Source: Cyanobium sp. N.Huapi 1H5
Lineage (GTDB): Bacteria; Cyanobacteriota; Cyanobacteriia; PCC-6307; Cyanobiaceae
Direction: 5' to 3'
NCBI RefSeq assembly: GCF_024345535.1
Contig: NZ_JAGQBH010000002.1
Span: 434,001-498,000 of the forward strand
DNA: 64,000 bases
Shown here: in pieces, positions 55,016-63,497 of the stretch
How positions within the stretch are numbered: position 1 is the stretch's first letter
Layout of the letters: each line of letters begins with the position of its first letter
Program-made: the position numbers and the translations under genes
The notes under the pieces: generated by a model
Told to the model about the DNA's origin: nothing
The model's input: the letters and a program-made list of their open reading frames with translations, nothing else
The model's database searches: none

Positions 55016-55897
55016 ATGGCCACCCTTCTTGACGGCAGGCGACTGGCGGCGGTGATCGAAGGGCGGCTGCACGCCGTGATCGCCGATGGGCTGGCGGTGG
55101 CGGGACGCCCCCCCGGCCTGGCGGTGCTGCGGGTGGGGGATGACCCCGCCAGCGGCGTCTATGTGGCCAACAAGGAGAAGGCCTGCCGCCGCGTCGGCAT
55201 CAGCAGCCATGGCGGCCATCTGGCGGCGGACACCCCGGCCGAGGAGGTGCTGGCCCTGATCGCGCGCCTCAACGCCGACCCGACGGTCGACGGCATCCTG
55301 CTGCAACTGCCCCTGCCGAAGGGCATGGACGAGGGGCCGCTGCTGGCGGCGATCGACCCGGACAAGGACGCCGATGGTCTGCACACCCTCAACCTGGGTC
55401 GCCTGCTGAAGGGGGAGCGGGGCCCGCGCAGCTGCACGCCGGCCGGGGTGATGGCCCTGCTGGGCAGCGCCGACGTGCCGATCGCCGGCTCCCAGGCTGT
55501 GGTGGTCGGCCGCAGCATCCTGGTGGGCAAGCCGATGGCCCTGATGCTCCAGGCCGCCGATGCCACCGTCACCATGGCCCATTCGCGCACCCATCACCTG
55601 GCCGAGGTGACCCGGGAGGCCGAGATCCTGGTGGTGGCGGCCGGTCGCCCCCGGCTGATCGGCGCCCAGCACGTGCGGCCGGGGGCGGTGGTGGTGGATG
55701 TGGGCATCCACCGGCTGGAGGGCAGGCTCTGCGGCGATGTGGACTACGAGACGGTCGAGCCGCTGGCGGCGGCGATCACGCCGGTGCCCGGTGGGGTGGG
55801 ACCGATGACGGTGGCGATGCTGCTGGTGAACACCGTGCTGGCCTGGTGCGAGCGCCACGGGATCGACACATCGGACCTGGCGGATCTGCGCCCCTGA
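55016..55897 (+). CDS. folD: Bifunctional methylene-tetrahydrofolate dehydrogenase/cyclohydrolase
   Basis: 293 residues from ATG 55016, where the family begins ([11 protein letters not shown]); an upstream in-frame start at 54956 is rejected. [14 protein letters not shown] has catalytic Tyr49 and Lys53. [46 protein letters not shown] (NADP loop) and [15 protein letters not shown] complete the family. Interconverts methylene-, methenyl- and 10-formyl-THF, the last being the donor for formyltransferases such as the one at 24525. Cytoplasmic. Confidence 0.96.
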   Translation: MATLLDGRRLAAVIEGRLHAVIADGLAVAGRPPGLAVLRVGDDPASGVYVANKEKACRRVGISSHGGHLAADTPAEEVLALIARLNADPTVDGILLQLPLPKGMDEGPLLAAIDPDKDADGLHTLNLGRLLKGERGPRSCTPAGVMALLGSADVPIAGSQAVVVGRSILVGKPMALMLQAADATVTMAHSRTHHLAEVTREAEILVVAAGRPRLIGAQHVRPGAVVVDVGIHRLEGRLCGDVDYETVEPLAAAITPVPGGVGPMTVAMLLVNTVLAWCERHGIDTSDLADLRP

Positions 55898-55933
55898 GGC
55901 CCGCCTGGGACGGCCCCCGGACGGCAGGGACGC

Positions 55934-56218
55934 TCAGGGCCGGGGCGCCGTGGCGCGGGTCGCGTCGTGGGGTTCGCCGGAGCCGATCAGCAGGGGTACG
56001 GCCACGCCGATGCGGACCAGACCCGACGCCAGCAGCAGACCGGCCAGCAGGACGGCGGCGAGGCTGCCGCAGACCAGGGGCACCAGGTCCGGCTCGCTGT
56101 TCAGGGGGGCCTGCATCGCGCTCTGAGACGTGACTGCATCGAGCATGGCGGCGCTGGGGTCCCCGGACCGCACGCCTTCATCGGGCTTCACCGGAAGGTT
56201 CGTATCGTGTCGAAACAT
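55934..56218 (-). CDS. Candidate small membrane protein
   Basis: 94 residues from ATG 56218; ATG 56146 would give 70. It fills most of a 379-base gap between folD and crtE. One strong TM ([20 protein letters not shown]) is flanked by a charged N-terminal part ([13 protein letters not shown]) and an Arg/Ala/Pro tail. No clear ribosome binding site and no known family. Could equally be untranslated promoter DNA for crtE. Confidence 0.4.
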   Translation of the reverse strand: MFRHDTNLPVKPDEGVRSGDPSAAMLDAVTSQSAMQAPLNSEPDLVPLVCGSLAAVLLAGLLLASGLVRIGVAVPLLIGSGEPHDATRATAPRP

Positions 56219-56276
56219 CAAGGTGGCGGCGTCCGGCCCGTGGCCTGAGAGAATCCGCGCCAACCCTCAGGACCCC

Positions 56277-57179
56277 ATGACTCCGGCGGTGAGCACGGCC
56301 TTCGACTTCACCGCCTACCTGGAGGCGGCCCGCTGGCGCGTGGAGGCCGCCCTGGACAGCTCCCTGGGCCCGGAGCGTCCGGAGTCGCTGCGGGAGGCCA
56401 TGCGCTACTCCCTGTTGGCGGGCGGCAAGCGGCTGCGGCCGATCCTCACCCTGGCGGCCTGCGAGCTGGCGGGTGGCGACGCCGACCTGGCCATGCCGAC
56501 GGCGGTGGCGATGGAGATGATCCACACCATGTCGCTCATCCATGACGACCTGCCCGCCATGGACAACGACGACCTGCGCCGCGGCCGGCCCACCAACCAC
56601 AAGGTGTACGGCGAGGCCAAGGCGATCCTGGCCGGCGATGCCCTGCTGACCCGCGCCTTCGAGATGGTGGCCCTGCGCAGCCCGGGGGTTCCCCCCGAAC
56701 GGCTGCTGCAGGTGGTGGGCGAGCTGTCCCTGGCCTCCGGCGCCCCCGGCCTGGTGGGCGGCCAGGTGGTGGACCTGGAATGCGAGGCCCGCCAAGTGGA
56801 TCTCGACACCCTCGAATACATCCATCTCCACAAGACCGGCGCCCTGCTGCGGGCCTGCGTGATCTCCGGCGCCCTGGTCGCCGGGGCCTCCGAGGAGCTG
56901 CTGGCGGCCCTGCGCACCTACGCCCGCGGCATCGGCCTGGCCTTCCAGATCATCGACGACATCCTTGATGTCACCGCCAGCAGCGACGTGCTCGGCAAGA
57001 CGGCCGGCAAGGACCTGGCCGCCGACAAGACCACCTACCCCAAACTGCTGGGCCTGGAGGAATCCCGCCGGCGCGCCGATGCCCTGGTGAGCGAAGCCAA
57101 GGCGGTGCTGGAGCCCTGGAGCGCCAAGGCCGCCCCCCTGCTGGCCCTGGCCGACTACATCACCAGTCGCGACCGATGA
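56277..57179 (+). CDS. crtE: Geranylgeranyl diphosphate synthase
   Basis: 300 residues from ATG 56277. Trans-prenyltransferase with [13 protein letters not shown] (substrate Lys/Arg), first Asp-rich motif [20 protein letters not shown] (90-102) and second motif [19 protein letters not shown] followed by AGKD. Makes GGPP for carotenoids, chlorophyll phytyl tail and tocopherol; short-chain class by residues before the first motif. The stop overlaps the next gene by ATGA, a crtE-DUF212 arrangement seen in cyanobacteria. Confidence 0.93.
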   Translation: MTPAVSTAFDFTAYLEAARWRVEAALDSSLGPERPESLREAMRYSLLAGGKRLRPILTLAACELAGGDADLAMPTAVAMEMIHTMSLIHDDLPAMDNDDLRRGRPTNHKVYGEAKAILAGDALLTRAFEMVALRSPGVPPERLLQVVGELSLASGAPGLVGGQVVDLECEARQVDLDTLEYIHLHKTGALLRACVISGALVAGASEELLAALRTYARGIGLAFQIIDDILDVTASSDVLGKTAGKDLAADKTTYPKLLGLEESRRRADALVSEAKAVLEPWSAKAAPLLALADYITSRDR

Positions 57180-57718
57180 GCGAAGCCATCGGCGCCCTCG
57201 ACGCCCTGTTCGAGGTTCTGGCCAACGGCGTGCTCGCCTGGGGCCTGGCCGCCTGCGGTGTGGCCCAGCTCTCCAAACTTCTGATCGAGCTGGTGGTGCA
57301 TCGCCGCTGGCGCCCGGCGGTGCTGATCGAGACGGGCGGCATGCCGTCGAGCCACTCCTCCCTGATGACGGGCACCGCCGCGGGCCTGGGCTGGGAGCTG
57401 GGATTCGCCGATCCCCTGTTCGCCCTGGCGGCGGTGCTCTGCTTCGTCGTCCTCTACGACGCCAGCGGCGTGCGGCGGGCCGCCGGCCTGACGGCCCAGC
57501 GGGTGAACGGGCTCCCCGACGGTCTCTGGGACACCCATCCCCAGGAGGGGCCTGAGGGGGCCCCGGTGCTGCGCCCCCTGAAGGAAAACCTCGGCCACAC
57601 CCGCGCGGAGGTGCTGGTGGGCAGCCTGATCGGGCCCCTGGTGGCCCTGCCGGGCCTGGCCCTGCTGGGCTCGCCGCTGCAGATCGCCCAGGGCGCCGGC
57701 TGGCTGCCGCTGGGGTGA
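57176..57718 (+). CDS. DUF212/YuiD family protein (acid phosphatase/haloperoxidase-related)
   Basis: 180 residues, ATGA overlap with crtE. Family marks: [40 protein letters not shown] (PSSHS as in PAP2-type phosphatases), [20 protein letters not shown] and [20 protein letters not shown]. Three to four membrane segments. Some members may dephosphorylate prenyl diphosphates, which would suit coupling to crtE, but this is unproven. Confidence 0.88.
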   Translation: MSEAIGALDALFEVLANGVLAWGLAACGVAQLSKLLIELVVHRRWRPAVLIETGGMPSSHSSLMTGTAAGLGWELGFADPLFALAAVLCFVVLYDASGVRRAAGLTAQRVNGLPDGLWDTHPQEGPEGAPVLRPLKENLGHTRAEVLVGSLIGPLVALPGLALLGSPLQIAQGAGWLPLG

Positions 57719-59175
57719 GCGATCACGACGGCCTGAGCGACGACCAGCAGCAGGCGGCCGACGCCTTCGCCGACTGGCTCGGGGCCCCGGCCGATGGGGT
57801 GCCCTTCGTGCTGGAGGGCTACGCCGGCACCGGGAAGACCTTCCTGTCGATGCGGTTCCTGGCCCAGGCGGAGCGGGCCGGTCTCTGCTGGACCGTGGTC
57901 GCCCCCACCCACAAGGCGGTGGGCGTGCTGCGCCACCACCTCGCCCTGGCGGGTCTGCACCCCACCTGGTACCCGTCCACCATCCACCGCCTGCTGCGGC
58001 TCAAGCTGAAGCGCCAGGGGGACCGGGAGCGCTGCGAGGAGACCCTGCAGACCGCCCTGGCGCTGGAGAACCTGGGGCTGGTTCTGATCGATGAGGCCTC
58101 CATGGTGGATGGCGGCCTGCTGGAGATCACCCTGCGTTGCGCCCAGGCCTACCGCACCCGGCTGGTGTTCGTGGGGGATCCGGCCCAGCTGCCGCCGGTG
58201 GGGGAGGAGCTCAGTCCGGTGTTCGCCCTCGGGCGGGCCCGGCGGGTGGCCCTGACCCACGTGGTCCGCCACGGGGGCCCGGTGCTGCGCCTGGCCGGCG
58301 GCCTGCGGGAAGGGGCCCTGCCCTGCCGGCGGCCGCCGCTGCTGGATCCGGTGCGCAGCGCCGAGGGCCGGGTATCGCTGCTGGGGCGGAGCGACTGGCT
58401 GGCGGCCGCCCAGGAAGGCCTGCGCCGCAGCGCCGAAGCCGACGATCCCGACCTGGCCAGGATCCTCTGCTACACCAACCGCTCCCTGGAGCGGCTGGTG
58501 CCGATCGCCCGCCGCGCCCTGCACGGCGCCATGGCCGACCAGCTGCCGGTGCTCCCCGGCGAGGTGCTCATCACCCGCACGGCCGTGATGGCGCCGGCCT
58601 GCCGGGAGGGGGACGCCGCCGCCGAGGAGCCGGACCTGCTGCTGGGCAGCAACCGGGAACTGGTGGTGCGGGACGTGCGGCCCGACCGCTGCGATCTGGC
58701 CGAATTCGGCGTGGACGGCTCCCACGGCCCTGCGGTGATCGACACCCTCAACGCCACCGTGGAGGCGGGCGAATCCCAGCTCAACCTGCGCCTGCTGCCG
58801 CCGATCGGCAGCGCGGCGCGGGCCGCCCTGGACGGGGTGCTGGAGCGGCTGCGGCTGCAGGCCAGGGAGGCGGGCCAGAAGGACGGCAAGGCCCTCTGGC
58901 GCCGCTTCTTCCTGGTGCGCGATGCCTTCGCCTCCCTCGGACCGGCGGCCGTGCTCACCGTCCATCGCAGCCAGGGCAGCACCTTCGGCGAGGTGTTCAT
59001 CGACGAGGACGTCTTCTGGCCCCGGGACCAGCCGCTGCGCCAGCGGCTGGTCTATGTGGCAGTGAGCCGGGCCAGCCAGGCGGTCACCCTGATGGCGGGG
59101 GCCGCAGACCCCGGCGAGCGGGAGCGCTGGGACCGCTGGCTGCGGGACACCGGCGGCGATGCCGCCGGCGCCTGA
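57715..59175 (+). CDS. RecD2-like ATP-dependent DNA helicase (SF1)
   Basis: 486 residues, GTG 57715 with GTGA overlap on the DUF212 gene. Walker A VLEGYAGTGKTFLSM, motif Ia VVAPTHKAVGVL, Walker B LVLIDEASMVDGG, motif III VFVGDPAQLPPVGEE, and the UvrD_C_2 end LTVHRSQGSTFGEVFIDED with VYVAVSRASQAVTL. Resembles T4 Dda/RecD2 but lacks the N-terminal RecD2 region, so it is a compact helicase. Role in repair or replication; not predicted to join a RecBC complex. Confidence 0.88.
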   Translation: MSDHDGLSDDQQQAADAFADWLGAPADGVPFVLEGYAGTGKTFLSMRFLAQAERAGLCWTVVAPTHKAVGVLRHHLALAGLHPTWYPSTIHRLLRLKLKRQGDRERCEETLQTALALENLGLVLIDEASMVDGGLLEITLRCAQAYRTRLVFVGDPAQLPPVGEELSPVFALGRARRVALTHVVRHGGPVLRLAGGLREGALPCRRPPLLDPVRSAEGRVSLLGRSDWLAAAQEGLRRSAEADDPDLARILCYTNRSLERLVPIARRALHGAMADQLPVLPGEVLITRTAVMAPACREGDAAAEEPDLLLGSNRELVVRDVRPDRCDLAEFGVDGSHGPAVIDTLNATVEAGESQLNLRLLPPIGSAARAALDGVLERLRLQAREAGQKDGKALWRRFFLVRDAFASLGPAAVLTVHRSQGSTFGEVFIDEDVFWPRDQPLRQRLVYVAVSRASQAVTLMAGAADPGERERWDRWLRDTGGDAAGA

Positions 59176-59238
59176 AGCGGAGGGGGATCGGGGTGTGCGC
59201 AAACGGGGCCGACCCGTTACCCTCATCTCGACTGCTGC

Positions 59239-59607
59239 GTGGGAGACGTCAGATTCGTGCTGGAATCCCGTCCCCTGTTTGCACCCTTCGGCATGGCGCC
59301 ACCCCAGGCCGGAGCGATGGCCTTGATCGGCACCGCTTCAGCCACGGACGGCAAGCCGGCCGATGCCGGGGCCTCCGGCGGATCCGGTGGCGGTGAGCTG
59401 CTCACGGATGTAGGGGCCCTGGTGATCGCTGCGGCCCTGGTGGGGGTGGTCCTGCTGGTGCGGCGCTGGCTGATGCTGCGCTCCCGCCAGCCCCTGCCTG
59501 GCCTGCCGAAGGAGCGGGTGCTGCCCCTCTCCCGCCACGGCACCCTGCATGACCCCAAATATCTGGGCCGGATCCTGGAGGCCGAGGAGCCCCCGACCGG
59601 CCCCTGA
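59239..59607 (+). CDS. Hypothetical single-pass membrane protein
   Basis: 122 residues, GTG 59239. Gly/Ala/Ser-rich N-terminus, TM at ~57-76 (VGALVIAAALVGVVLLV), and a basic cytoplasmic end with RSRQPLPGLPKERVLPLSRH and TLHDPKYLGRILEAEE. The ordered C-terminal part argues for a real gene, although the reverse strand is also open. Convergent with the next gene by four bases. Function unknown. Confidence 0.55.
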   Translation: MGDVRFVLESRPLFAPFGMAPPQAGAMALIGTASATDGKPADAGASGGSGGGELLTDVGALVIAAALVGVVLLVRRWLMLRSRQPLPGLPKERVLPLSRHGTLHDPKYLGRILEAEEPPTGP

Positions 59608-59610
59608 GCC

Positions 59611-60297
59611 TCACCCCGCCCGCAGTCCTTCGATGCCCTGCCAGCCCAGGTAGATGGCCAGGCCGAAGCAGATGGCCGCCACGATCAGCTCGGCGTTGTC
59701 GAACAGCCAGAGCTTGCCCGCCTGGAGCACCGGCAGCAGGCGTTCCTGACCCACCAGCACCAGCCCCGCCAGGGGCAGCAGCAGCAGGGTGCCGGAGAAG
59801 AGGCTGAAGACCGCCGTGGTCAGCAGCTCCCGGGGCCGGCTCAGCCCGGCCTCCAGCAGGCTGGCGGCAGTGCGGGCATAGAGGAACAGGTCGTCCGGGC
59901 TGGACACCTGCACGGCGGCGCTGAGGCCGAGCAGGAGCGGCAGGGGCAGGGCGCAGAAGCCGTCCAGCCGGCGGGTCCAGCCGGGGGGACCGCCCCCCTG
60001 GCGGCTGCTCAGCAGGCCGTTGAGGCCGAGGGCCAGCAGTCCCCCCGCCCCCAGCAGGTCGAGGCCGGTGCGCTGGTCGGTGCCCCGCTCCATCGTGAGC
60101 AGCAGGCCGTGGCCCACGGTCAGCAGCAGGGCGATGGCCGCCGCGGAGGTGAGCAGCCAGCCGAGCACGAACCAGCTGCCCCGGCGGAGCGGGCTGGGAC
60201 CCAGCAGGATCAGCAGCAGCAGGCCGATGTGCAGCGGGCTGAAGCTGATCGCCAGGCCGAATCCGAACAGTTCACTCCAGAGGCTGGGGGTCGGCAT
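59611..60297 (-). CDS. GAP/LysE-like small transporter family protein
   Basis: 228 residues, ATG 60297. Six TM segments; GFGLAISFSPLHIGLLLLIL with the conserved SP motif, LGPSPLRRGSWFVLGWLL, AAVQVSSPDDLFLYARTAAS, and LIVAAICFGLAIYLGWQGIE at the end. Matches the GAP (GPL-addressing) / LysE-type exporter family, whose cyanobacterial members have no known substrate. Inner membrane. Confidence 0.75.
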   Translation of the reverse strand: MPTPSLWSELFGFGLAISFSPLHIGLLLLILLGPSPLRRGSWFVLGWLLTSAAAIALLLTVGHGLLLTMERGTDQRTGLDLLGAGGLLALGLNGLLSSRQGGGPPGWTRRLDGFCALPLPLLLGLSAAVQVSSPDDLFLYARTAASLLEAGLSRPRELLTTAVFSLFSGTLLLLPLAGLVLVGQERLLPVLQAGKLWLFDNAELIVAAICFGLAIYLGWQGIEGLRAG

Positions 60298-60339
60298 CCA
60301 TGGGAGTCGTGACGCCCCATTGTCCGGTGCTTGGGGCGT

Positions 60340-60624
60340 TCAGGTGCGGATCTCGAACCAGTCGGTGCCCGCCACGGCCACCTGCCCGCTGGTGACCCCG
60401 GTCACGTGGGCGCCCTGGGGACCCTTCTCGCACCAGAGACGCAGTTCCACCAGCCGGTCGGGCAGCCCCTCGGCCTCCACTTCCACCGACCCGTCGGGAC
60501 GGTTGCGGACCCAGCCGCTGAGGCCGAGGTCGATGGCCTTCTGGCGGCAACCCAGCCGGTACCCCACCCCCTGCACCTGACCGCGGACGCTCATGCGCCA
60601 GCGCTCATGGGGGGTGGACGTCAC
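60340..60624 (-). CDS. acyP: Acylphosphatase
   Basis: 94 residues from GTG 60624, chosen because it makes a GTGA overlap with the cbiA stop and gives the usual family length. Core motif RGQVQGVGYRLGCRQKA contains the phosphate-binding loop and catalytic Arg. LGLSGWVRNRPDGSVEVEAE contains the catalytic Asn and the strand that follows. Hydrolyses carboxyl-phosphates such as 1,3-bisphosphoglycerate. Small, cytoplasmic, complete. Confidence 0.9.
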   Translation of the reverse strand: MTSTPHERWRMSVRGQVQGVGYRLGCRQKAIDLGLSGWVRNRPDGSVEVEAEGLPDRLVELRLWCEKGPQGAHVTGVTSGQVAVAGTDWFEIRT

Positions 60625-62090
60625 CCGGAGACTGGGTTGCAGGAAACGGCGTTCCTCGGCAGCGGCACGGCGCTGGCGGCGGATCTGGCCAGTCTCGAGG
60701 GAATCGCCGGGCATCCAGCCCAGTGGAGGTGCAGCCAGGTGGCGTGAACGGTCGGAGCGTTCCATCCTTCGATCCTCCCGGGTGATCCCCATCCTTCAAG
60801 TTGCCACAGGCTCTCGGCCTCTGCCAACACCTCGGCGCCGGAAGGCTGGGGCAGCAGCTGCCAGCGGTGGAACTCATGGCCGCAGAGGGATTCACCGCGG
60901 CGCACCAGCAGCCCGTCGGCCACCGGCACGGCCTGGCGATAACCGAGGCTGAGGGGCCCCCGGCGGGCGCGGAAGGGGAGCAGGCCGGCCATGGGGTGGG
61001 GCAGGCCGTCCGGGTCCTCCAGCTCCCGGCCCAGCAGCAGCAGACCGCCGCATTCGGCCACGATCGGCAGGCCGGCCCGGGCGGCGGCCCGCAGGGATCC
61101 GAGGCTGCGGCGGCTGGCCGCCAGCCGGGCGGCATGGAGTTCGGGGTAGCCGCCGGGCAGCAGCACCGCCCGGCAGTCCGGGGGCAGGGGATCGTCGGCC
61201 AGGGGGCTCCAGGGCGCGGGGCTGAGGCCGCAGGCCTGGAGCAGTTCCTGGGCTTCCGGGTAGCGGAAGTGGAAGGCCGCATCGCTGGCGATCGCCACCG
61301 GCAGGGGGATTCCGGCCCCGGCGGCGGGGGCGGGGGCGGGGGCGGGGGCGGGCTCCGGCGGGACCTGGTCGAGGCACCAGCGGATCGGATCGCGCCGTTC
61401 CGGCGCCGGCGCCGGCGGTGCCAGCAGCGGCCACAGCCGCGCCAGGTCGAGGTGCTCCTCGGCCAGGGCGGCCCAGATCCGCTGGCGTTCGCCCAGGTCG
61501 CCCAGCTCCCCCGGGGTGAGCAGGCCCAGGTGGCGGGAGGGCAGCTCCAGGCTGGGGTGGCTGGGCAGCACCCCCAGCAGGGGCACCTCGATGGCGGCCA
61601 GGGCCTCGGCCAGCAAAAGCCGGTGCCGTTCGCTGCCGACCCGGTTCAAGACCACCCCGGCCAGGCTCACCCGGGGCGGGCCGTGGTCGCGGAAGCCCCG
61701 CACCAGGGCCGCCAGGCTGCCGGCCTGGCGCGAGGCCTCCACCACCAGCACCACCGGCAGCCCCAGCAGGGCGGCCACGGCGGCGGAGCTGCCCTCACTG
61801 CCGGACCCACGGCCGTCGAACAGGCCCATGACCCCCTCCACCAGCACCCGTCCGGCGCGGCCGCCGTGCCAGCGGTAGCTGCGCCGCACCCACTCCTCGC
61901 CGCAGAGCAGGGGGTCGAGGTTGCGGCAGGGTCGGCCCGCCACCGCCCCCAGCAGCTGGGGGTCGAGGTAGTCGGGACCCACCTTGAAGGGCTGGATGGT
62001 CTCCCCCCGCGCCCGGGCCACGGCCGCCAGGCTGAGGCTCAGCAGGGTCTTGCCGCTGCCGCTGCAGGGGGCCGCGATCAGGCAGCTCAT
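60621..62090 (-). CDS. cbiA: Cobyrinate a,c-diamide synthase
   Basis: 489 residues, ATG 62090. N-terminal ATP-dependent part: LIAAPCSGSGKTLLSLSLAA (P-loop), FKVGPDYLDPQLLGAVAGRP, VEGVMGLFDGRGSGSEGSSA. The C-terminal class-I glutamine amidotransferase part includes AVLLPGGYPELHAARL and AECGGLLLLGRELED (nucleophile Cys), then GHEFHRWQLL. Amidates side chains a and c of cobyrinate in cobalamin (or pseudocobalamin) synthesis. The two domains are joined by a Pro-Ala repeat linker coded by 61325-61352. Confidence 0.93.
   Translation of the reverse strand: MSCLIAAPCSGSGKTLLSLSLAAVARARGETIQPFKVGPDYLDPQLLGAVAGRPCRNLDPLLCGEEWVRRSYRWHGGRAGRVLVEGVMGLFDGRGSGSEGSSAAVAALLGLPVVLVVEASRQAGSLAALVRGFRDHGPPRVSLAGVVLNRVGSERHRLLLAEALAAIEVPLLGVLPSHPSLELPSRHLGLLTPGELGDLGERQRIWAALAEEHLDLARLWPLLAPPAPAPERRDPIRWCLDQVPPEPAPAPAPAPAAGAGIPLPVAIASDAAFHFRYPEAQELLQACGLSPAPWSPLADDPLPPDCRAVLLPGGYPELHAARLAASRRSLGSLRAAARAGLPIVAECGGLLLLGRELEDPDGLPHPMAGLLPFRARRGPLSLGYRQAVPVADGLLVRRGESLCGHEFHRWQLLPQPSGAEVLAEAESLWQLEGWGSPGRIEGWNAPTVHATWLHLHWAGCPAIPSRLARSAASAVPLPRNAVSCNPVSG
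61325..61352. repeat. CGGGGG hexanucleotide repeat inside cbiA
   Basis: Four perfect CGGGGG units (61325-61348) and a partial fifth. On the coding strand each unit is one Ala-Pro pair, so changes in copy number would lengthen or shorten the interdomain linker without breaking the frame. The strand shown has G-runs that could form a quadruplex. Confidence 0.75.
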
Positions 62091-62127
62091 GCGGTCGGCG
62101 GCATCGGCCGCTCCGGCGGAAGGTGCC

Positions 62128-63426
62128 TCAGCCTGGCAGCAGGCTCGCCGCCAGCGGCGCGGCCGCCGCCAGCAGCGGTGAGGTGGAATCGTGCCCCCCC
62201 GAAAGCAGGCGGGCCATCTCCATCTCCTCGCTCTCCTCGGGCAGGGGCACCACCCCCTCCGCCAGCTCCATGCTGGCCATCCCGCCGGACTCCAGGCGCA
62301 TGCAGCCGCCGGACTCCGAGCAGAGAATCACGCACAGGGGGGGGCGCTGCTGCGGTTCACAGATCAACCGCATGCCGACGATGGCGCCGGGGTGGGTCTT
62401 GGGCGCGCCCATGGGCACGGGCATCAGGGTGAACTGGACCGCCACCCCGTCGGTGCGCTCGAACTCCGCCGTGATCCCCGGGCCCGGACCGTCCACCTCC
62501 ACCGCGTAGCTGGTGATGAGGTGCCAGCCGAGGCGGTCGGCGATCCAGGCGGCCAGCAGCAGCCCCTTCACCGGGTGGTCGCCCTCCACGTCGATGTCCA
62601 GCTGCACCACGTGGCCGAGGGCATCGCGGCGGGACGGGGGATCGAACACCATGGCCAGGGATTCGCGCCAGGTGCGCAGCCGCAGCCAGTTGAGGTCGTT
62701 GACGGCCTGGCCGGCGCTGATCCGGGCCAGCATCAGGTCGAGGCAGCGGCGCGGCTCCCCGAGGGAACTGTCGATCACCAGCCGCCGGGGGACCGGCGCC
62801 AGGGCCTCCAGCATCTCGGAGGGCTCATCCAGGCTGCTGTTCCACCACACCCAGCAGGGCAGGGTGTCGTCCACCAGGGAGCCGATCAGATCGAGGCTCT
62901 GCTTCAGGGCGCCCATGCCGCCGCGCAGCACCACCACGTCACCGCAGGCGGCGCCGGCGCCGCCCTCCTCCGGCAGGGGGCAGTAGGCCGCCACCAGGGT
63001 CTCGAGCGGATGGCCCGGGTCGAGGGTGGGGGCCAGGGTGATCAGGCGCCGGGGCATGTGGGCGCTGATGGCGCTCTCGACGAACTGGCCGCGCAGGTCC
63101 TCGGGCCGGTGGTTCCCCTCCTTCTGGCCGATGGCCCAGGCCAGGCGGGGATCCATGGGTGCCGTGCTGTACGGCAGACCGGTCTCGGGCACGGCCTGGC
63201 GGGCCGCCTCCAGCAGTTCGCTGCGCAGCAGGCCGGTGATCGGGCCGTCGACCCGGCCGATGCGCACCATCTGCTGCTCCAGCCAGGAGGGCTCCCACAC
63301 CACCAGGGTGAAGGTGGCGGCCCCGGTGGAGCCCTCCAGGTCATGGGTCCAGAGACGGTGCAGGTAGGGGTTGACCTCCTCGGGCGGCAGATCGAGGGGG
63401 GCCTGGAGGGTGAGCTGGGGAGCCAT
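62128..63426 (-). CDS. opcA: Glucose-6-phosphate dehydrogenase assembly protein OpcA
   Basis: 432 residues, ATG 63426. OpcA family: LTLQAPLDLPPEEVNPYLHR at the start, GATAT-like TGAATFTLVVWEPSWLEQQM, VVLRGGMGALKQSLDLIGSL, LPCWVWWNSSLDEPSEM, and a C-terminal glucose-6-phosphate dehydrogenase subunit domain. OpcA activates and redox-tunes G6PDH in cyanobacteria for the oxidative pentose phosphate pathway at night. Seventy-one bases downstream of zwf. Confidence 0.93.
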   Translation of the reverse strand: MAPQLTLQAPLDLPPEEVNPYLHRLWTHDLEGSTGAATFTLVVWEPSWLEQQMVRIGRVDGPITGLLRSELLEAARQAVPETGLPYSTAPMDPRLAWAIGQKEGNHRPEDLRGQFVESAISAHMPRRLITLAPTLDPGHPLETLVAAYCPLPEEGGAGAACGDVVVLRGGMGALKQSLDLIGSLVDDTLPCWVWWNSSLDEPSEMLEALAPVPRRLVIDSSLGEPRRCLDLMLARISAGQAVNDLNWLRLRTWRESLAMVFDPPSRRDALGHVVQLDIDVEGDHPVKGLLLAAWIADRLGWHLITSYAVEVDGPGPGITAEFERTDGVAVQFTLMPVPMGAPKTHPGAIVGMRLICEPQQRPPLCVILCSESGGCMRLESGGMASMELAEGVVPLPEESEEMEMARLLSGGHDSTSPLLAAAAPLAASLLPG

Positions 63427-63497
63427 GGGCGCGGAAGGGGCGGAGATCGCTGGACTGCGGAAGGGGAACGGAGCGCGGGGGGCCCTGGAGCCGTGTC

